From: Cycas panzhihuaensis
Taxonomy: Eukaryota; Cycadophyta
Direction of reading: 5' to 3'
Assembly (NCBI GenBank): GCA_023213395.1
Contig: CM041465.1
Location: forward strand, 131,571,741 to 131,635,740
Length of the DNA stretch: 64,000 bases
In this document: piece by piece, positions 1 through 12,100 of the stretch
How positions within the stretch are numbered: position 1 is the stretch's first letter
Layout: every line of letters starts with the position of its first letter
Position numbers and translations under genes: made by a program
The notes under the pieces: generated by a model
Database searches by the model: none
What the model saw: only the letters and a program-made list of their open reading frames with translations
What the model was told of the DNA's origin: nothing

Positions 1-165
1 CATATAAGTTCTGCTCATAAGTTGGAAGAAGGAGCAAGAGGTATAATGGGGTGTGAGCATTAGGGGCTACCTAACATACTGAAGAGAGCTACCAGGAAGG
101 TAGTAGCACTAGCAGGAAGGGAGAAAGGATTAATCCCTTATTGGCATTCCCCAGTATGGTCGCTA
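1..165 (-). other. Tat-type Gypsy primer-binding site and start of internal region
   Basis: On the minus strand, 165 down to 149 reads TAGCGACCATACTGGGG, the same primer-binding sequence found after the long LTRs at 44133 and 63455. It lies immediately 3' of the LTR at 167-3307, so the body of this element continues leftward out of the window. Bases 1-148 are the beginning of its untranslated leader; I see no coding sequence there. Primer sites of this type (TGGCGAC...CTGGGGA) are known from plant Tat/Ogre Gypsy elements and are usually assigned to tRNA-Arg; that assignment is from memory. Confidence 0.8.
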
Positions 166-2577
166 GTGGAATCGCACCTTTGGGGGGGGTGCGGGGGAGG
201 GGGTAACTATGTTTGGATGAGGCCAAGTTGAAGTATCAAATTGTAGTGGCAAGACACTTATGACAACAAGTGAAAGTAACACCCACAAAGGGCGTCTGTG
301 CATTAGAATGCAGGTTTAAGACCCATAAATTATATGCAAACTCCTTAGAGGTGACTCTGCTTTAGTTTAGAATGATGGGCAAGTGAGGGATATCCTCGAT
401 TTCCTAAGTAACCTCACAAAGGGCCCTCCTATCCTTGGATGGCCAAAGGAAGGAGGAGAGAGAGAGTGAGGGAATGACTCCCCACATAGAGAGGGACTAT
501 AAAGGGGACGACTTTAGTAGAGAAGAAGGGCGACACACACACACGGGAGATTAAGAAGAGGACTAATCTCACGGGTTAGATATCAACCTAAAGGGTGATA
601 CCTGAACGGTTTAATTAAATTGAGTAGGGAGGACCAAGAGAGCAACCCTAGAAAGGGGGTGCCCCCAAGGTGCTAGACCTAAGAAGATCTTAGGAATAAA
701 GATCAAATAATTAGCATCTCAATGTTTGTGTTTACTCATTGTAAAAATAGTGTGGTGTATGTAACATTGTGTCCTTATATGTGAAGGGGTAGCTTTTCAA
801 AGTAATAAGATAATGCAAGACTCACTCTTGTTTATCCACACATATGACCTCACTCTCTTTACCTTTTGAATTTAAAAGTAGAAAAGAAAGGAAGGATGCA
901 ATGATAGCTATATGATGCAAAGCATATGTAAAAGATGTAAGCTTACTAAGCAATGTAATGAGATAAGCATGTAAATATATAAGATTCTTACTACATGCAC
1001 TTTCCTACAAAAGCAAGCAAACTAGTTGACAATAAATGACCTAAACTAGTTCTTCTTCTTTTCCTTTTTAGAATAATATGTGAGTAAAAAGGGAAAAAAT
1101 GAGAGAGAAGAAAAGGAAACAAGGAAAGCCCCAAGGCTTACTTGGAATATGATAGCTGAAGCAGCGTCGTCCTTATTATGCTTGTCACCCTCATCTTTCT
1201 CCAACCATAGACAGCGCGGGATGGTGCCAGTAAAGAAAGGAGGGGTTCCCCTTACCTTACCCCAAGTCAAAGGAAAAGAAATGGAAAGGAAAGCAACGCA
1301 AGAAAATGCAAAAGAAAATACAACTTTAACTTACAATTTTGAGAGCAAAGGAAGTACCGATTAAAAGGATGGGGACATACCTGGAGCAGGATTCCCTTTG
1401 CTCTCCACTCATAATAAGGCATCCTATAAATCAAACCAAGTTTACCCTTTCCCAAGGGGTGCCAATTACACGTGGGATAGGTACACAATATAACAAATAC
1501 TAGGACTTATATTTCTCAGCCAAAAGGAATGTTTTTCACTACAACATTACTCCTTGTTCCTTTTATATCATTTAGTAAACAACATGGGAAAAAGGAGGGG
1601 GTAAAGAGAGAAGGAGGATGGATAGCCTTGGAATGGATAACCCTCTGGATCAGGTGTACTCCACACTGTCTAAGTACCAGAGAAGATGAGGCAAGGTGAA
1701 TGTAAGAAACCCTTGGAATGCAAGTGGGAAAGTGGGAGAAAATGTTGCCAATGCTGTCAATGTTGTAAAAGTTGCAATGTGCAACTATTGCAACCTTGAT
1801 AGGATTAAGCTAGGAGGCACAAGAAGCTATGGAATGGAGGGCTAGAGTCCCATCATGTAGGACCTGCAAAGCTGGTCACAGGTGTAACAAGAGGCTGCCT
1901 ATACTACTGCCAGCAATGGTCTTCTTTCAATGGCCTTTTGGGAGCTTAAGGAAAGCACAGAGGAAGATGAGATGAGGAGAGAAGGGGGATGCCCTTGAGG
2001 AGAAGGCTTGTTAGATGCAAAACCCTACCTTTGCTCCTTTCACTCTCCGTGAAAATCTTTTCTTCGCTACCCCCTTATAGAAACCAGGGAAGAACTGAGA
2101 GGAAAAAAGTGATAAGCAAGATGAGGAGCGTTTACCTCCTGCTTATAGTAAAAACTGAAGGAAAAATGCTGTAAGAGTGCTAACAAATGATGTTTATATT
2201 ACTTAAAATAAAAGAAGGATAAAACATTAGCTTAGGAGTACCTGGTATGGGTAGATCTAAGGCAGATCTACTAGTAAAATAGGGGAGAGAGACCCACCCT
2301 ACAGGGTTTGTAGGTGAAACTACAAAAGAGCAGCAAGTCGATAGGAAATTGGAGTGAAGAGAGTGGATCAGGACTTGATGAAGCACTTGGAGCATGTCCT
2401 CCCTTTGCTAGCCATGTTGTAGGCCTGTAACAACATATTTAGAGCTACAAGAGACTGATGGCAGGCTAACATGCTAGTGTAGCAGGCTCTATCCTTGTTG
2501 TAGGGCATTTTTCTAAAGAAGTGCTAGGAGAGTTGAGTGAAAGAGAGTAAGAAGACCTAAAATGATGTTGTTTTTGG

Positions 2578-2586
2578 GTTTTTATA
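2578..2586 (-). promoter_or_regulatory. TATA box of the minus-strand Tat LTR
   Basis: On the minus strand the sequence is GGGTATAAAAACC, about 720 bases from the LTR start. It is equivalent to GGGTATAAATATCC at 42025-42038 (670 bases from the LTR start) and to the copy at 61357. It is the probable core promoter of the element's genomic RNA; this is inferred from position and sequence only. Confidence 0.6.
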
Positions 2587-2721
2587 CCCAACCCTAGCTC
2601 AATCGAGCAATTAGGGTTCAACTTGGGCCAAGAATATATCTTTGTCACATGGTAATTTTATAATAAATGCGAAATTAGCCATAATAGATTTTAAAAAATA
2701 AAAAATGACAATCATACCACA

Positions 2722-2749
2722 GTAAAGTTCATGGTACCATGAAGTTTGC
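2722..2749. repeat. 28-bp palindromic module upstream of LTR TATA box
   Basis: Imperfect palindrome GTAAAGTT...GGTACC...AAGTTTGC containing a perfect 16-bp palindrome, TTCATGGTACCATGAA. The same 28-bp module is at 41866-41893, 61195-61222 and 53742-53769. Just to the right is a second element, ATGATCTTTATCACGGTGC, which resembles the hairpin region at 53778-53813. Confidence 0.65.
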
Positions 2750-3307
2750 AGTAGTACCATGATCTTTATCACGGTGCAACAGAATATGGACAAAAATAAA
2801 AGAAAGAGAAGGTTGGGAGCCTAAAAGAGAGGGTACTTTGGGCCTAAGGGGCATGACACTCTATCTAAGTGGCAGGAAAGGGCTGCAGGGCTTAGGAAAG
2901 CCTTCAATAAACAAGTACTGAAGGTGAAATATTCTCAAGACAAGTCGATAAATAGGTGGAAAGTACCAACTAAGCTTGCATGAGGTGCCAGGGGTCATGA
3001 CACATTAACAGATGATGAGGCTGGGCTACAGAGGCCCAAAGGTACTTGGGAACATTGTGGAGATACAAAGGAGGGTTGTGGTTTACCATGGGATATGTAT
3101 CACTAGATTGTCATAGGCTGAAATGGTATAATGCAGCATGATCAAGCAGCGGATGCATAGTAATCAATCAATGAACTAGGCAATCATGTAATGTAAATAA
3201 AATGCTTCAATCCACCTCTAGTAGAACTAATGGAGGTGAGGGATAGAAGCATACTTACACCTACCTAAGTTGACCTATCTATGTCCATTCCTAGTAGGTG
3301 GGAGACA

Positions 3308-3969
3308 GTTGCCAAAAGCACAAATAAAGCTCCAAGAAAGAGAAACGACCAATATTAAGATTGCAAAGAATGAAAAATATCATTTTTCATTTATTTTCCT
3401 TCAATAACTTGGAGCCAAACCCTGTATGAGATCAAATGGGTGTATGGACTATTTCACAAGGCTATAACTAGCTAGAACTAACTACGTTTTACTTCAATGC
3501 TATATAACATTTAGATTTTTGACAAAAAACTTGAAGATAACTGAGTAAATAAACATCAAAATATCAAAATAACTTTAGGAAAACACTAAATCAGACATGT
3601 ATAGCTCTAATACCATGTTAATAATGTTAAAATCTTTAATACATATGCATTGGTATAAAAATATTAAGCAAATTAACTGAAATAGTTAAAGAAGCATGCA
3701 AAATAAATAGAACAAAATGACTGGCAATGTTACGGGTGAATTTGTCACATCGTAAGGCTCTCTTTTTGGCAGAGCTTCCACATTAACATAAAAATAATAC
3801 ATTATACAATGGTGTGGGGTATACTATATAGGCCATCTACCACTATTACATGACATTTGATAGGCTGACTTAATGACACAAGAAGTAGTCCTGATCTTGA
3901 TATCAAATATGATTAAATTACATCAAGGGTCCTTAATATAATATATACATTAAATTGTAAAGATATAAA
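3308..3969. other. Unassigned repeat-derived sequence with a possible Copia primer site
   Basis: No coding region is recognisable. On the minus strand 3615-3604 reads TGGTATTAGAGC, one change from the usual Copia initiator-Met primer site TGGTATCAGAGC. It is preceded in that orientation by ...CATTATTAACA, so an LTR of another minus-strand Copia element may end at 3616. I could not find the other end of that LTR. Confidence 0.35.
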
Positions 3970-4197
3970 GAATGAAGGTACTAGTAGATAGTTTTAACAC
4001 CATTCTCATACTAAACATACTAAGGCACATCATCATTTTATCTAGGAGTAGATTTAGAATAGAGAAGTTAAGCTTATGTATAAACCTACTAAAAAGTAAC
4101 TAAAAGATATCTTTACTTAACCATTAGCTAGAGACAAATTTGATAAATTTAAATTTTGTACTAGTATTAAGACTGATTATATAAATATTAAGGGGGG
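3970..4197 (+). pseudogene. Copia pol 3' end remnant (RNase H C-terminus), duplicated unit copy 1
   Basis: Translation shows the end of a Copia RNase H domain with stops: HTKHTKAHHHFI, then a degenerate DIFT*PLARDKF motif, the family's usual (A)DIFTKPLxxxxF. It is followed by a polypurine tract, AGGGGGG (4191-4197), directly before the family B LTR. Only about 70 codons remain. The same segment recurs at 5222-5460. Confidence 0.7.
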
Positions 4198-4557
4198 CAT
4201 TAAAATTACTATTTCTATTAGTTAATAGTAAGTTAGTTAATCACAAGGTTGTCACTAATTTGGTGACACTTGTTTAGGAGTTATATTAAATTTGTTATAC
4301 ACATGTGATATGTATTGAGATAGTTACAGGTTGATTTTAGACTATTATTAATCCTATTTATATATATAAGTGTATTGATTTATACGTACTATATTATATC
4401 ATTCTAAATAAATAAAAAATTAGTTTTGAAGGTAGACCAATTCTACTTGATAAATTGTGTTATATTTTTATTTTGGTTCTATATCTTCCTAGTTAAAATT
4501 ATACCTTTTACATTAGATTTAGATGTTTATTGTTAAAGATTCTATTAAATTTCAATA
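4198..4557 (+). repeat. LTR, Copia family B, copy 1
   Basis: A 360-bp LTR bounded on the left by a polypurine tract and on the right by TAGTATAGC, a decayed initiator-Met primer site. The copy at 5461-5824 shows the intact termini, TGTTAAAATT and AATTTTAACA, which are perfect inverted repeats of each other. Confidence 0.75.
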
Positions 4558-5221
4558 TAGTATAGCTTATTTTTTATTCTATTCTAATGAAAGAAGTTAG
4601 AATAAAAATAGTTAGACTAATACTTTGGAATATGGATTTAGATACTAGTAATAATAATCATATTTTCTATTTAATATTCAATATTTATTTACCTAGTATA
4701 GATAAGCAATAATGATTATATATTTTTATTAATCTTTTATTTATTTATTTATTTTAAATTCTTAAAAGGATGGATTAGATATTGATAACTATGAATGATT
4801 TTTAGATACCAATAATAATATCATTAGTGGGAATATTTTGTTTGAATATGTGAATTAATCACTTATGTAATGTTTAATATTAATGATGTGGACATATATA
4901 CAATCCTACCAATCAAATATATTGAGAGATGTGATGTGCATATATATTTATATTAATATCTTATTGGATGATGTAACAAATCAAGAGAAATTATAAGCTA
5001 CTTATGAGGTGAACATTGATATAAATATGTACACATAGCACTTGAAAAATATCTATAACCTAGAGATATATTCATTCTGATCTTAAGAGGAGCTTCAAAC
5101 TCCACCTTCTCTTGTGGTTTTTCCTACATTGGGTTTTCCACATATAAATTGATTGTTTCTCTTATGGTGCATGTTTGATTTGTTATTTACTTTATGATTC
5201 ATATTTATTCATTTATATATG
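4558..5221 (+). repeat. Family B leader plus truncated family A LTR, copy 1
   Basis: 4558-4838 is noncoding sequence downstream of the LTR B primer site. From 4839 (TGTTTGAATATG) the sequence matches the family A LTR seen complete at 37714-38284. It stops at 5221, where the second copy of the duplicated unit begins, so about the last 180 bases of the LTR are missing. Confidence 0.65.
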
Positions 5222-5460
5222 ATAATCAAATTACTTTGAATATTTCGAAGAATTTGGAGTTTTATTCTCACACCAAATAAGCTAAGGTGTATCATCATTT
5301 TATCTAGGGGTAGATCTAGAATATAGAAGTTAAGCTCGTATATAAATTCATTAAAAGGTCACTAAAAGATATGTTTACTAAGCCATTAGCTAGAGATAAA
5401 TTTAATAAATTTTAATTTTATATCAATGTTAAGACCAATTATGTAAATATTAAGGGGATG
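5222..5460 (+). pseudogene. Copia pol 3' end remnant (RNase H C-terminus), duplicated unit copy 2
   Basis: The second copy of the pol tail reads DNQITLNISKNLEFYSHTK followed by a stop, then DMFTKPLARDKF. These are the family motifs around DNxxxxxISKNLEFHxRTKHI and ADxFTKPL. It ends with AAGGGGATG next to the LTR at 5461. The TKPL motif is intact here but not in copy 1. Confidence 0.75.
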
Positions 5461-5824
5461 TGTTAAAATTAATATTTCCATTCGTTAATAGTAAGTTAGT
5501 TAGTTATTAGATTGTCACTAGTTTGGTGATACTTGTTTAGGAGTTATATTAAATTTGTTATAGACATGTGACATGTATCAGGATAATTATAAGTTGATTT
5601 TAGACCATTACTAGTTCTACTTATATCTATAAGTGTATTAATTTATATATGGTATATTGTATCATTTTAAATAAATAAAAATTTAGTTTTAAAGCTAAAG
5701 CAATTATAACTAATAAGTTATATTGCATTTTTGTTTTGGTTTTATATATTCCTGGTTAAAATTATATCTTTTATATTAGATTAAGATGTTTGATGTTAAA
5801 GATTAATTCTATTAAATTTTAACA
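5461..5824 (+). repeat. LTR, Copia family B, copy 2
   Basis: A 364-bp LTR with perfect 10-bp inverted termini, TGTTAAAATT/AATTTTAACA, a polypurine tract upstream and a decayed primer site (TAATATAACTT) downstream. A pol 3' end lies on its left and a leader on its right, so it sits as the shared LTR of two joined elements. Confidence 0.8.
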
Positions 5825-6098
5825 TAATATAACTTCTTTCTTATTCTCTTCTACTAAAAGAAGTTAGAATAAAAATAACTAGACTACTCTTTTAGAATGT
5901 GGACTTTAGATACCAGTAATAATGATTATATTTTTTATTTAATATTTAATACTTATTTACATAGTATGGATAAGAAATAATGATTATATATATCTATTAA
6001 TTTTTATTTTTTAAAACTTTCTTAGAAGGATGGATTAGATATTGATAACTATAAATGATTTTTAGATACCAATAATAATATCACTAGTGGAAAGATTT
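5825..6098 (+). repeat. Family B leader, copy 2
   Basis: Noncoding AT-rich sequence that matches 4558-4838 closely. No gene is visible. It ends with a weak purine run (AGTGGAAAG) before the family A LTR. Confidence 0.5.
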
Positions 6099-6190
6099 TC
6101 TTAGAATATGAGAATTAATCACATATCTAATGTTTAATATTAATGATGTAGACACATATACAATCCCACCAATAAGATACATTGAGAGAT

Positions 6191-6259
<69 letters not shown>

Positions 6260-6663
6260 TTATGTTAATATCCTATTAGATTATGTAACAGATTAAGAGA
6301 AATTATAGGCTACTTATGAGGTAAATGTTGATATAAATATGTACATACACCACTTGAGAAATGTATATAACCTAGAGATATATTCATTTTAATCTTAAGA
6401 AAAGCTCAAAACTCCACCTTCTCTCATGGTTTTTCCTACACTAGATTTTCTATATATAAATTAGTTGTCTATCTTATGGTGCATGCTTGATCTATTATTT
6501 ACTTTATAATTCATATTTATTCATTTATATGTGTATATCCCTTATTGAGATAATTTGTTCATTAAACATGTTTGTTATATTTCTACTATATTATACTTAG
6601 TATATTATAATATGATAATTTTAAATTCTACTTTGGTATTAGAGTAAATTTATATTTCTAACA
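6099..6663 (+). repeat. LTR, family A (5' LTR of element A1)
   Basis: About 565 bp, from TCTTAGAATATG to TTTCTAACA, followed directly by the primer site TGGTATTAAAGCCATGG. It matches the LTRs at 16661-17000 plus 33928-34193, 37714-38284 and 57282-57862. It contains a long (TA)n tract. Confidence 0.8.
6194..6253. repeat. (TA)n microsatellite in family A LTR
   Basis: About 30 TA units. Other copies of this LTR have a different repeat at the same point, for example (AC)n at 16756. Confidence 0.95.
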
Positions 6664-7035
6664 TGGTATTAAAGCCATGGTAAGTTGAAAGTTAGTTATG
6701 ATGTGAGAGATCTTGTGCAACAGGAAGAAAGCATATGAGAGTCAGTTTGATGAGGCAATATATTAATTATAAAGCAATGAATATCCTAGTGAAAGAGTCA
6801 GTAATAGAGCCAGTGTATGAGCCAGAAATATGAACATGCCAGTTATGTCAGTGAAATATGACCTTAATACAAGGGTAAGAAGAAGTTGATAAAGATAAGT
6901 GAGATGAATCCACATATAGATGAGATGAAGCCACACAAAACTACATGATAAAACTGGAATATTAATGGTATGCTAATATTTAAATTTATATGAACAATTA
7001 TATTTAGCATGTTATTACCATATTCATAAACATAT
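6664..7035 (+). mobile_element. Element A1 internal region, left part
   Basis: Begins with the initiator-Met type primer site TGGTATTAAAGCCATGG and continues as a noncoding leader also found from 34194, 38285 and 57863. It is interrupted at 7035 by the Copia insertion and resumes at 13563. The target CATAT (7031-7035) is duplicated at 13558-13562. Confidence 0.85.
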
Positions 7036-7398
7036 TATTAATGTGATAATTAATTATTAAGCCACTTAGTTAATGTCAATGTGGTTTAATTAAGTGAAAG
7101 GGTCTGAAGCCAAAAGGTGTGACTTATTCAGATGGTCATAACCCTAATTGGGTGACACCTCTTGGAGAGTATAAATGCCTTGAGGCCTTGTATATTCAAC
7201 ATCTAAGTATTCATTGTGTAATAATCAAGTGATCCATCAAGGATTCTCTTTGTGGTGGGTTTTTTCCCTAAAGGATTTTCCATGTAAATTCCTGTCTACT
7301 ATGCACCTGTTTTCTGTGTTTTCCATTTGATGCTTGTTATGTATGGTTAAAGATATTGAATATGGGAACATTTATGTATGATTTCATGTTCCCGAATA
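7036..7398 (+). repeat. 5' LTR of Copia-1
   Basis: 363 bp. It starts TATTAATGTG (TGTTAACGTG in the 3' copy) and ends TTCCCGAATA. A TATA box, TATAAATG, lies at 7170-7177 in this LTR; the 3' copy has CATAAATG there. Confidence 0.95.
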
Positions 7399-7412
7399 TG
7401 GTGTCAGAGTAG
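7399..7412 (+). promoter_or_regulatory. Primer-binding site of Copia-1
   Basis: TGGTGTCAGAGTAG immediately follows the 5' LTR. It is two changes from TGGTATCAGAGC, the usual plant Copia primer site for initiator-Met tRNA. Confidence 0.85.
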
Positions 7413-8024
7413 TAAGGTCCTGCATAGTTGAAGCTTGACAGTGAGCGGGGTAGTAGGATCATTGGTTGTCGAGTGACATCGTCTAACCCAAGACGAGTCT
7501 TAAGGGTCCATCAACCCTAGCATTGTGCAAAAGTAGACACAGAAAATCAATGGTTGTTGAAGTAGTGAAATTCATCATTCAACAAAGAATAAGGGTCTTT
7601 GGAGTCAATAATTAGGCATGAAGACCATGATCGTGGTTAGAGTTAGCTCATTGGGGGCCATCTAAAGCTGGTTAAAGATTTGTTACAGAGATTGATACCT
7701 GCAGAGCATGCACTGATGGTGATTCAGTGACTTAAGGATAGCCACATCTATGTACAAGTAAGTCCTTTATACTTCTCATCAAAATATCAAAAAAATTAAT
7801 AAAACAAGGTTATTTTTGCATACTACCTGTTGCCAAACCTCCGCATAGCACTAGTAGACGTGATTGAAGCCTGTATTGGTGGTTTTCTGTCTAAGCATTG
7901 GATTGAAGTATATAATAGTAGAAGGATATTTTATTAGATTTTCTCTATATTTTTTAGAGTATTGGAGACTCATGTACATAAATAAAGCCTAAAACAACCA
8001 TATAGAGGCTGCCCAGGTATTTAT

Positions 8025-8420
8025 TAACATGCTTGGGCATGTTTAAGAGCTAGATGGGCTAATTTGCTACCGTTCTGGGTCTATTTAATGATGGATGGGC
8101 ATTATCCTTAGTGATTGGGCATTAATCTAAGGTGTTTGGGCACATTTCCTCTTGGTTGGGTAGAATCCATGTTGACTAAGCACTGCTTATGGTGACTAAG
8201 TGCTATTTACATTTGTTGGAGGGTTGTTTACCCTTTCTAGACACTTATCTACATGGATGGGCACATCTAAAGAGCTGACTGGACTATCTTATGATTGTTT
8301 GGAGCTCTTTGTGGGTTAGCTGGGTGCTATTCTCTTTAGTTAGGTGATGTTTTGCTAATTTAGCATTATTTTCTGGTGGCTGGTAAGTATTGGTGTTAGC
8401 TAGGTCGTGTTTGGTTAGCT
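8025..8420 (+). repeat. Degenerate minisatellite of about 20-bp period in the Copia-1 leader
   Basis: Successive units of mostly 20-21 bp can be laid out by eye, each starting near (T)TGGGCA or a variant: TTGGGCACATTTCCTCTTGG, TTGGGTAGAATCCATGTTGA, CTAAGCACTGCTTATGGTGA, CTAAGTGCTATTTACATTTG, and later TAGGTGATGTTTTGCTAATT. About 18 units fit. The remainder of the leader (7413-8024 and 8421-9131) has no repeat or coding sequence that I recognise. Confidence 0.7.
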
Positions 8421-9131
8421 TACTAGCTGTAAAGAGGAGCATAAGTCCGTGGGGGAGTCTATAGATCTGTGTAAGACTATAGAGACAAGTGTAGGTCCGC
8501 GGGTCAACGAAGGTCATCACATGGCTATTGCACCTTATCTCTTTTTACGGGAGATCTCAAAAAGTTATATTTGGATAAATATAACCTTTGGTACCCCTTC
8601 CTATATTTAATCACATGTTTATTAACATATTTTAATATGTGCGTTAAGTGAAGAGGTGCAGGATTTTTTAAAAGTCATATTTGTTGGGAATATACCTTTT
8701 TGGCATATTCCCCTCAATGATAAAATATAAAAAGACCCTTGTATACCATTGATATATAAGATTTTACTTATAGTGAAGTTATTTGAAGTACTTTTAATCA
8801 TATTTGAAGTGTCCTTGAGCTATTTTGAGTATGGATAGAGTATTTTTTATGTTTTTTCTAACTTGGAGACTGTGCACCTTCACCATGTGGAGCTAACCTT
8901 ATATATTGAGCACCATTTCACTTACCTTAATGCTTTTTTTAGGTGCTATTTAAAGGCATTTGTGGTCTATTTTGAGGTAGAAGCAGTTAGTGACCTACAT
9001 CTATAAGTACAATCAGTGTTTTAAAGCCTCCAAGGATCACTCTTAGACTAAAGGAGGACACGGGGGTGTATTTCTATCCTTAATATGTTCATCTAGTGTT
9101 ATGTGTTTCATATTAAAGCATGTTGTTCGAG

Positions 9132-12100
9132 ATGGAGAAGCTCATGCCTAAGGTTATCTTTAACGGTAACAATTTCAGTGAATGGAAGTCCAATATGGAG
9201 CTTATATTGATGGTGAACCAACTTTGGGAAATCACTAAGGTGAAGCTTGTTTCAGTTCCACTTGACCATAAGGAGCATATCAAACTTGAAGAAAAGTAGT
9301 CTATGGCCATTGGATTACTGAAACTCTCACTTGCGCCAGACTAAAGGGTACTGGTTCACAATCTGGTTGACCCAACCAAGATTTAGACGAAGTTATGTGA
9401 TACTTTTGAGAAGAAGAAGATGAATAGGCATCTTGCATTGATGTTAGAATTACTCAATTCAAAAGTTAAAGATGAGAATAATATTAGCTCCTACCTGAAT
9501 AAAGTAACTAACTTAAGAAACAAGCTAGAATAATTAAAGCAGAATTTGATCGATGATATGCTTTTATTTACGATAATCATGTTGAAGCTACCAACTACGT
9601 TTGCCACATTTCAGACCATTTATGGTAGAGATGAAGTGATGGAGACTAAAACTTTCAATGGTCTCAAAAACCTAATTCTAGTAGAGGATGTTAAGCTAAA
9701 ACATCATGGATTACTTGGAGGTTCTAGTTCAAGTCAGGCCTTAGCCATGAAAACTTAGAGGAAAGAGGCCTCTAAGAAGAAGAAGTTCACACAACGATCA
9801 GGAGAAAGCTCTAGAGATAAGAAAAAGTTTAATGGAAAGTGCAATTACTGTAAGAAGGATGGTCATCATGAAATGAACTATTGGTTCAAGCATCGTGATA
9901 AGCGCAAAGGTAACCAGGATGATCAAGGAAAGAGTGTTGCTGCTCATTGCATCTGAGTACAAACCTTGTCAGCCAAGTCAGATCAAAGAAACTATTGGGT
10001 GCTAGATTCTAGAGCGTAGAAGCACATCTCTTACCAATGGAAAAACTTTAATATGTTGAATGCAAATCAAAGTGGTATTAAGGTCATTCTTGAAGATGCT
10101 CATGCATTATTAGTAGATGGTATCGGTAAAGTTTCCATTGCAGGAGGCAAGTTTTTTGGGGTATATTATGTACCTAAAATATAGTTGAACCTTCTGTTTG
10201 CTCAGGAGATCTGTAAATAAGGTATGAAAATGGAGCTCTATAATGATAAGTGCCTAATAAAGGACCCAAAATAGAACTTTTCTATCATAGCTATTAGGAA
10301 AGTTAGGGACAACTTCTAGGTGTTTAAGAAATTTCAATCTCAGAAGAAGTCCTATGCCTTTGTTGCCAGCACAAATAACAAAAGTAAACTGTGGCACAAT
10401 TGCCTTGGGCACCTTAATTATAGGAGTATTGCACTACTTCAAAGGTTGAGGATGGTGGAAGGACTGCTGTTAGTTTCCTTCTCAGATGGTATATGCCAAG
10501 GGTGTATGTATGGCAAGCATCACCGCTATCCTTTTGGTCGGGATAATGCTTGGAGAGCCAAGGAGAAGTTAGAGCTTATGCACTCAGATATTATGGGACC
10601 ACTCCTAAACCCTTCAATATCAGGAGCCCAATATACACTTGTGTTTATGGATGATTATACCAAGAAAGTATGGGTTTATTTTCTCTAGAAGAAGTCAAAC
10701 ATATTTGATTACTTCTGTGAATGGAAGGCAATGGTTGAAAATGAATGTGATTGTAAAATAAAATCTTTACAAAGTAATAATAGCAAGGAGTATGACAATT
10801 ATACGTTTAATCAATTCTTCCACAACCATGGTATAAAGTGGGAGTTTACAATCCCATATACCCCACAATAGAATGGAGTTGTTGAAAGAAAGAATCATAC
10901 TATGATGGAGATGGCGAGGTGTATAGTGCATGCTAAAAACCTGCCATTGAAGTTTTAGGTAGAAGCTGTGGCAACAACTGTTTATATTTTGAACAGAGTA
11001 CCTACTTAGGAAGTTCACAACATGACCCATGAAGAGAAATGGACAAGTTGGAAGCCTGCCATTAGACATTTAAGAATGTTTGGATGTATTGCATATGCCC
11101 ACATCCCAGATGATACCCAAAAGAAGCTAGATCAGAAAAGTCTAAAGTGCATGTTCATGGGGTATTGCACAGAGAACAAAGCCTAAATACTATGGGATCT
11201 ACACGGGGAAAAGATTGTGGTCAGTCGAGATATTAAATTTGATGAGTCATCAACATATTATGATGAAAAGGCATAAGAGGAACCTTTTTACCCTCTCCTT
11301 CTCCTATTCCTAGATTCTTTAAGTGAATAGGATGATGAGCTAGTCGCTATAGTACCTGGGGAAGCAAGATTGAGTAGGATAAATAATAGTGAGGAGTAAC
11401 TACAAGAAGAAGTACCTCTAGCAATAAGTCCTTCTATACCTTTATGGGCAAGGAAAACTATTGAAGACTTTGGTGTGGCGATGCAAACCCTAACTGATGA
11501 CAGATGAACCAGAAGTTAGCATGCCAATCAAACTCTGCTGGTAAACACCAATGACTCCAGTGATCTTGATTCATTTGCTAAAGCGAAAGGAGATCCACAA
11601 TAGAGAGTTGTAATGGAGGAAGAGTATGGTTCTCTGAGGAAGAATGATATGTGGGTTTTGGTCCCACTCCCTCTGTCGAAAAACCTTATAGGATGCAAGT
11701 GGGTCTATAAGATAAAGTTTTGCTCTGATGGAGAGGTGGATAAGTATAAGGCTAGACTTGTTACATAGGGATTCAAGAAGAAAGAAGGAATTGACTATGA
11801 GGAGACATTTACACCAATCTCTAGAATGATAATGGCCTGCTTACTCATTTCCTTAGCAGCTGCATTAGATTAGGAGTTACACCAGATGTACGTTAAGTCT
11901 ACATTCCTTAATAGGGATATAAAGGAGGAGATATACATATTGAAGCCTCTAGGATTCATTAAGGATGGCCAGGAGCATCTTATTTTCCATCTAAAAATGT
12001 CAATCTATGGCCTGAAACAAGCACCCCATGCTTGGTATGAGAAGATGGATGCCAAGTTGAAAGTTGAAGGTTTTAAAATTTCAAAACTCGACTTGAACCT

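Larger units (their letters stand above)
167..3307 (-). repeat. Long LTR of a Tat-type Gypsy element (5' LTR, minus strand)
   Basis: Read on the minus strand, the LTR begins at 3307 with TGTCTCCCACCTACTAGGAA and matches the start of the LTRs at 41358 and 60687. It ends at about 167 just before the primer site. Its length of about 3.1 kb compares with about 2.77 kb for the other two copies; it is clearly diverged from them and belongs to a related subfamily. A TATA box and an upstream palindrome lie at matching positions. Short open frames inside it on either strand are not conserved and I regard them as chance. Confidence 0.8.

Noticed and set aside
1080-2395. Several short open frames at the left edge, considered as host genes.
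   Set aside because: They lie within the minus-strand Tat LTR, have no domain and are not conserved in the other two LTR copies.
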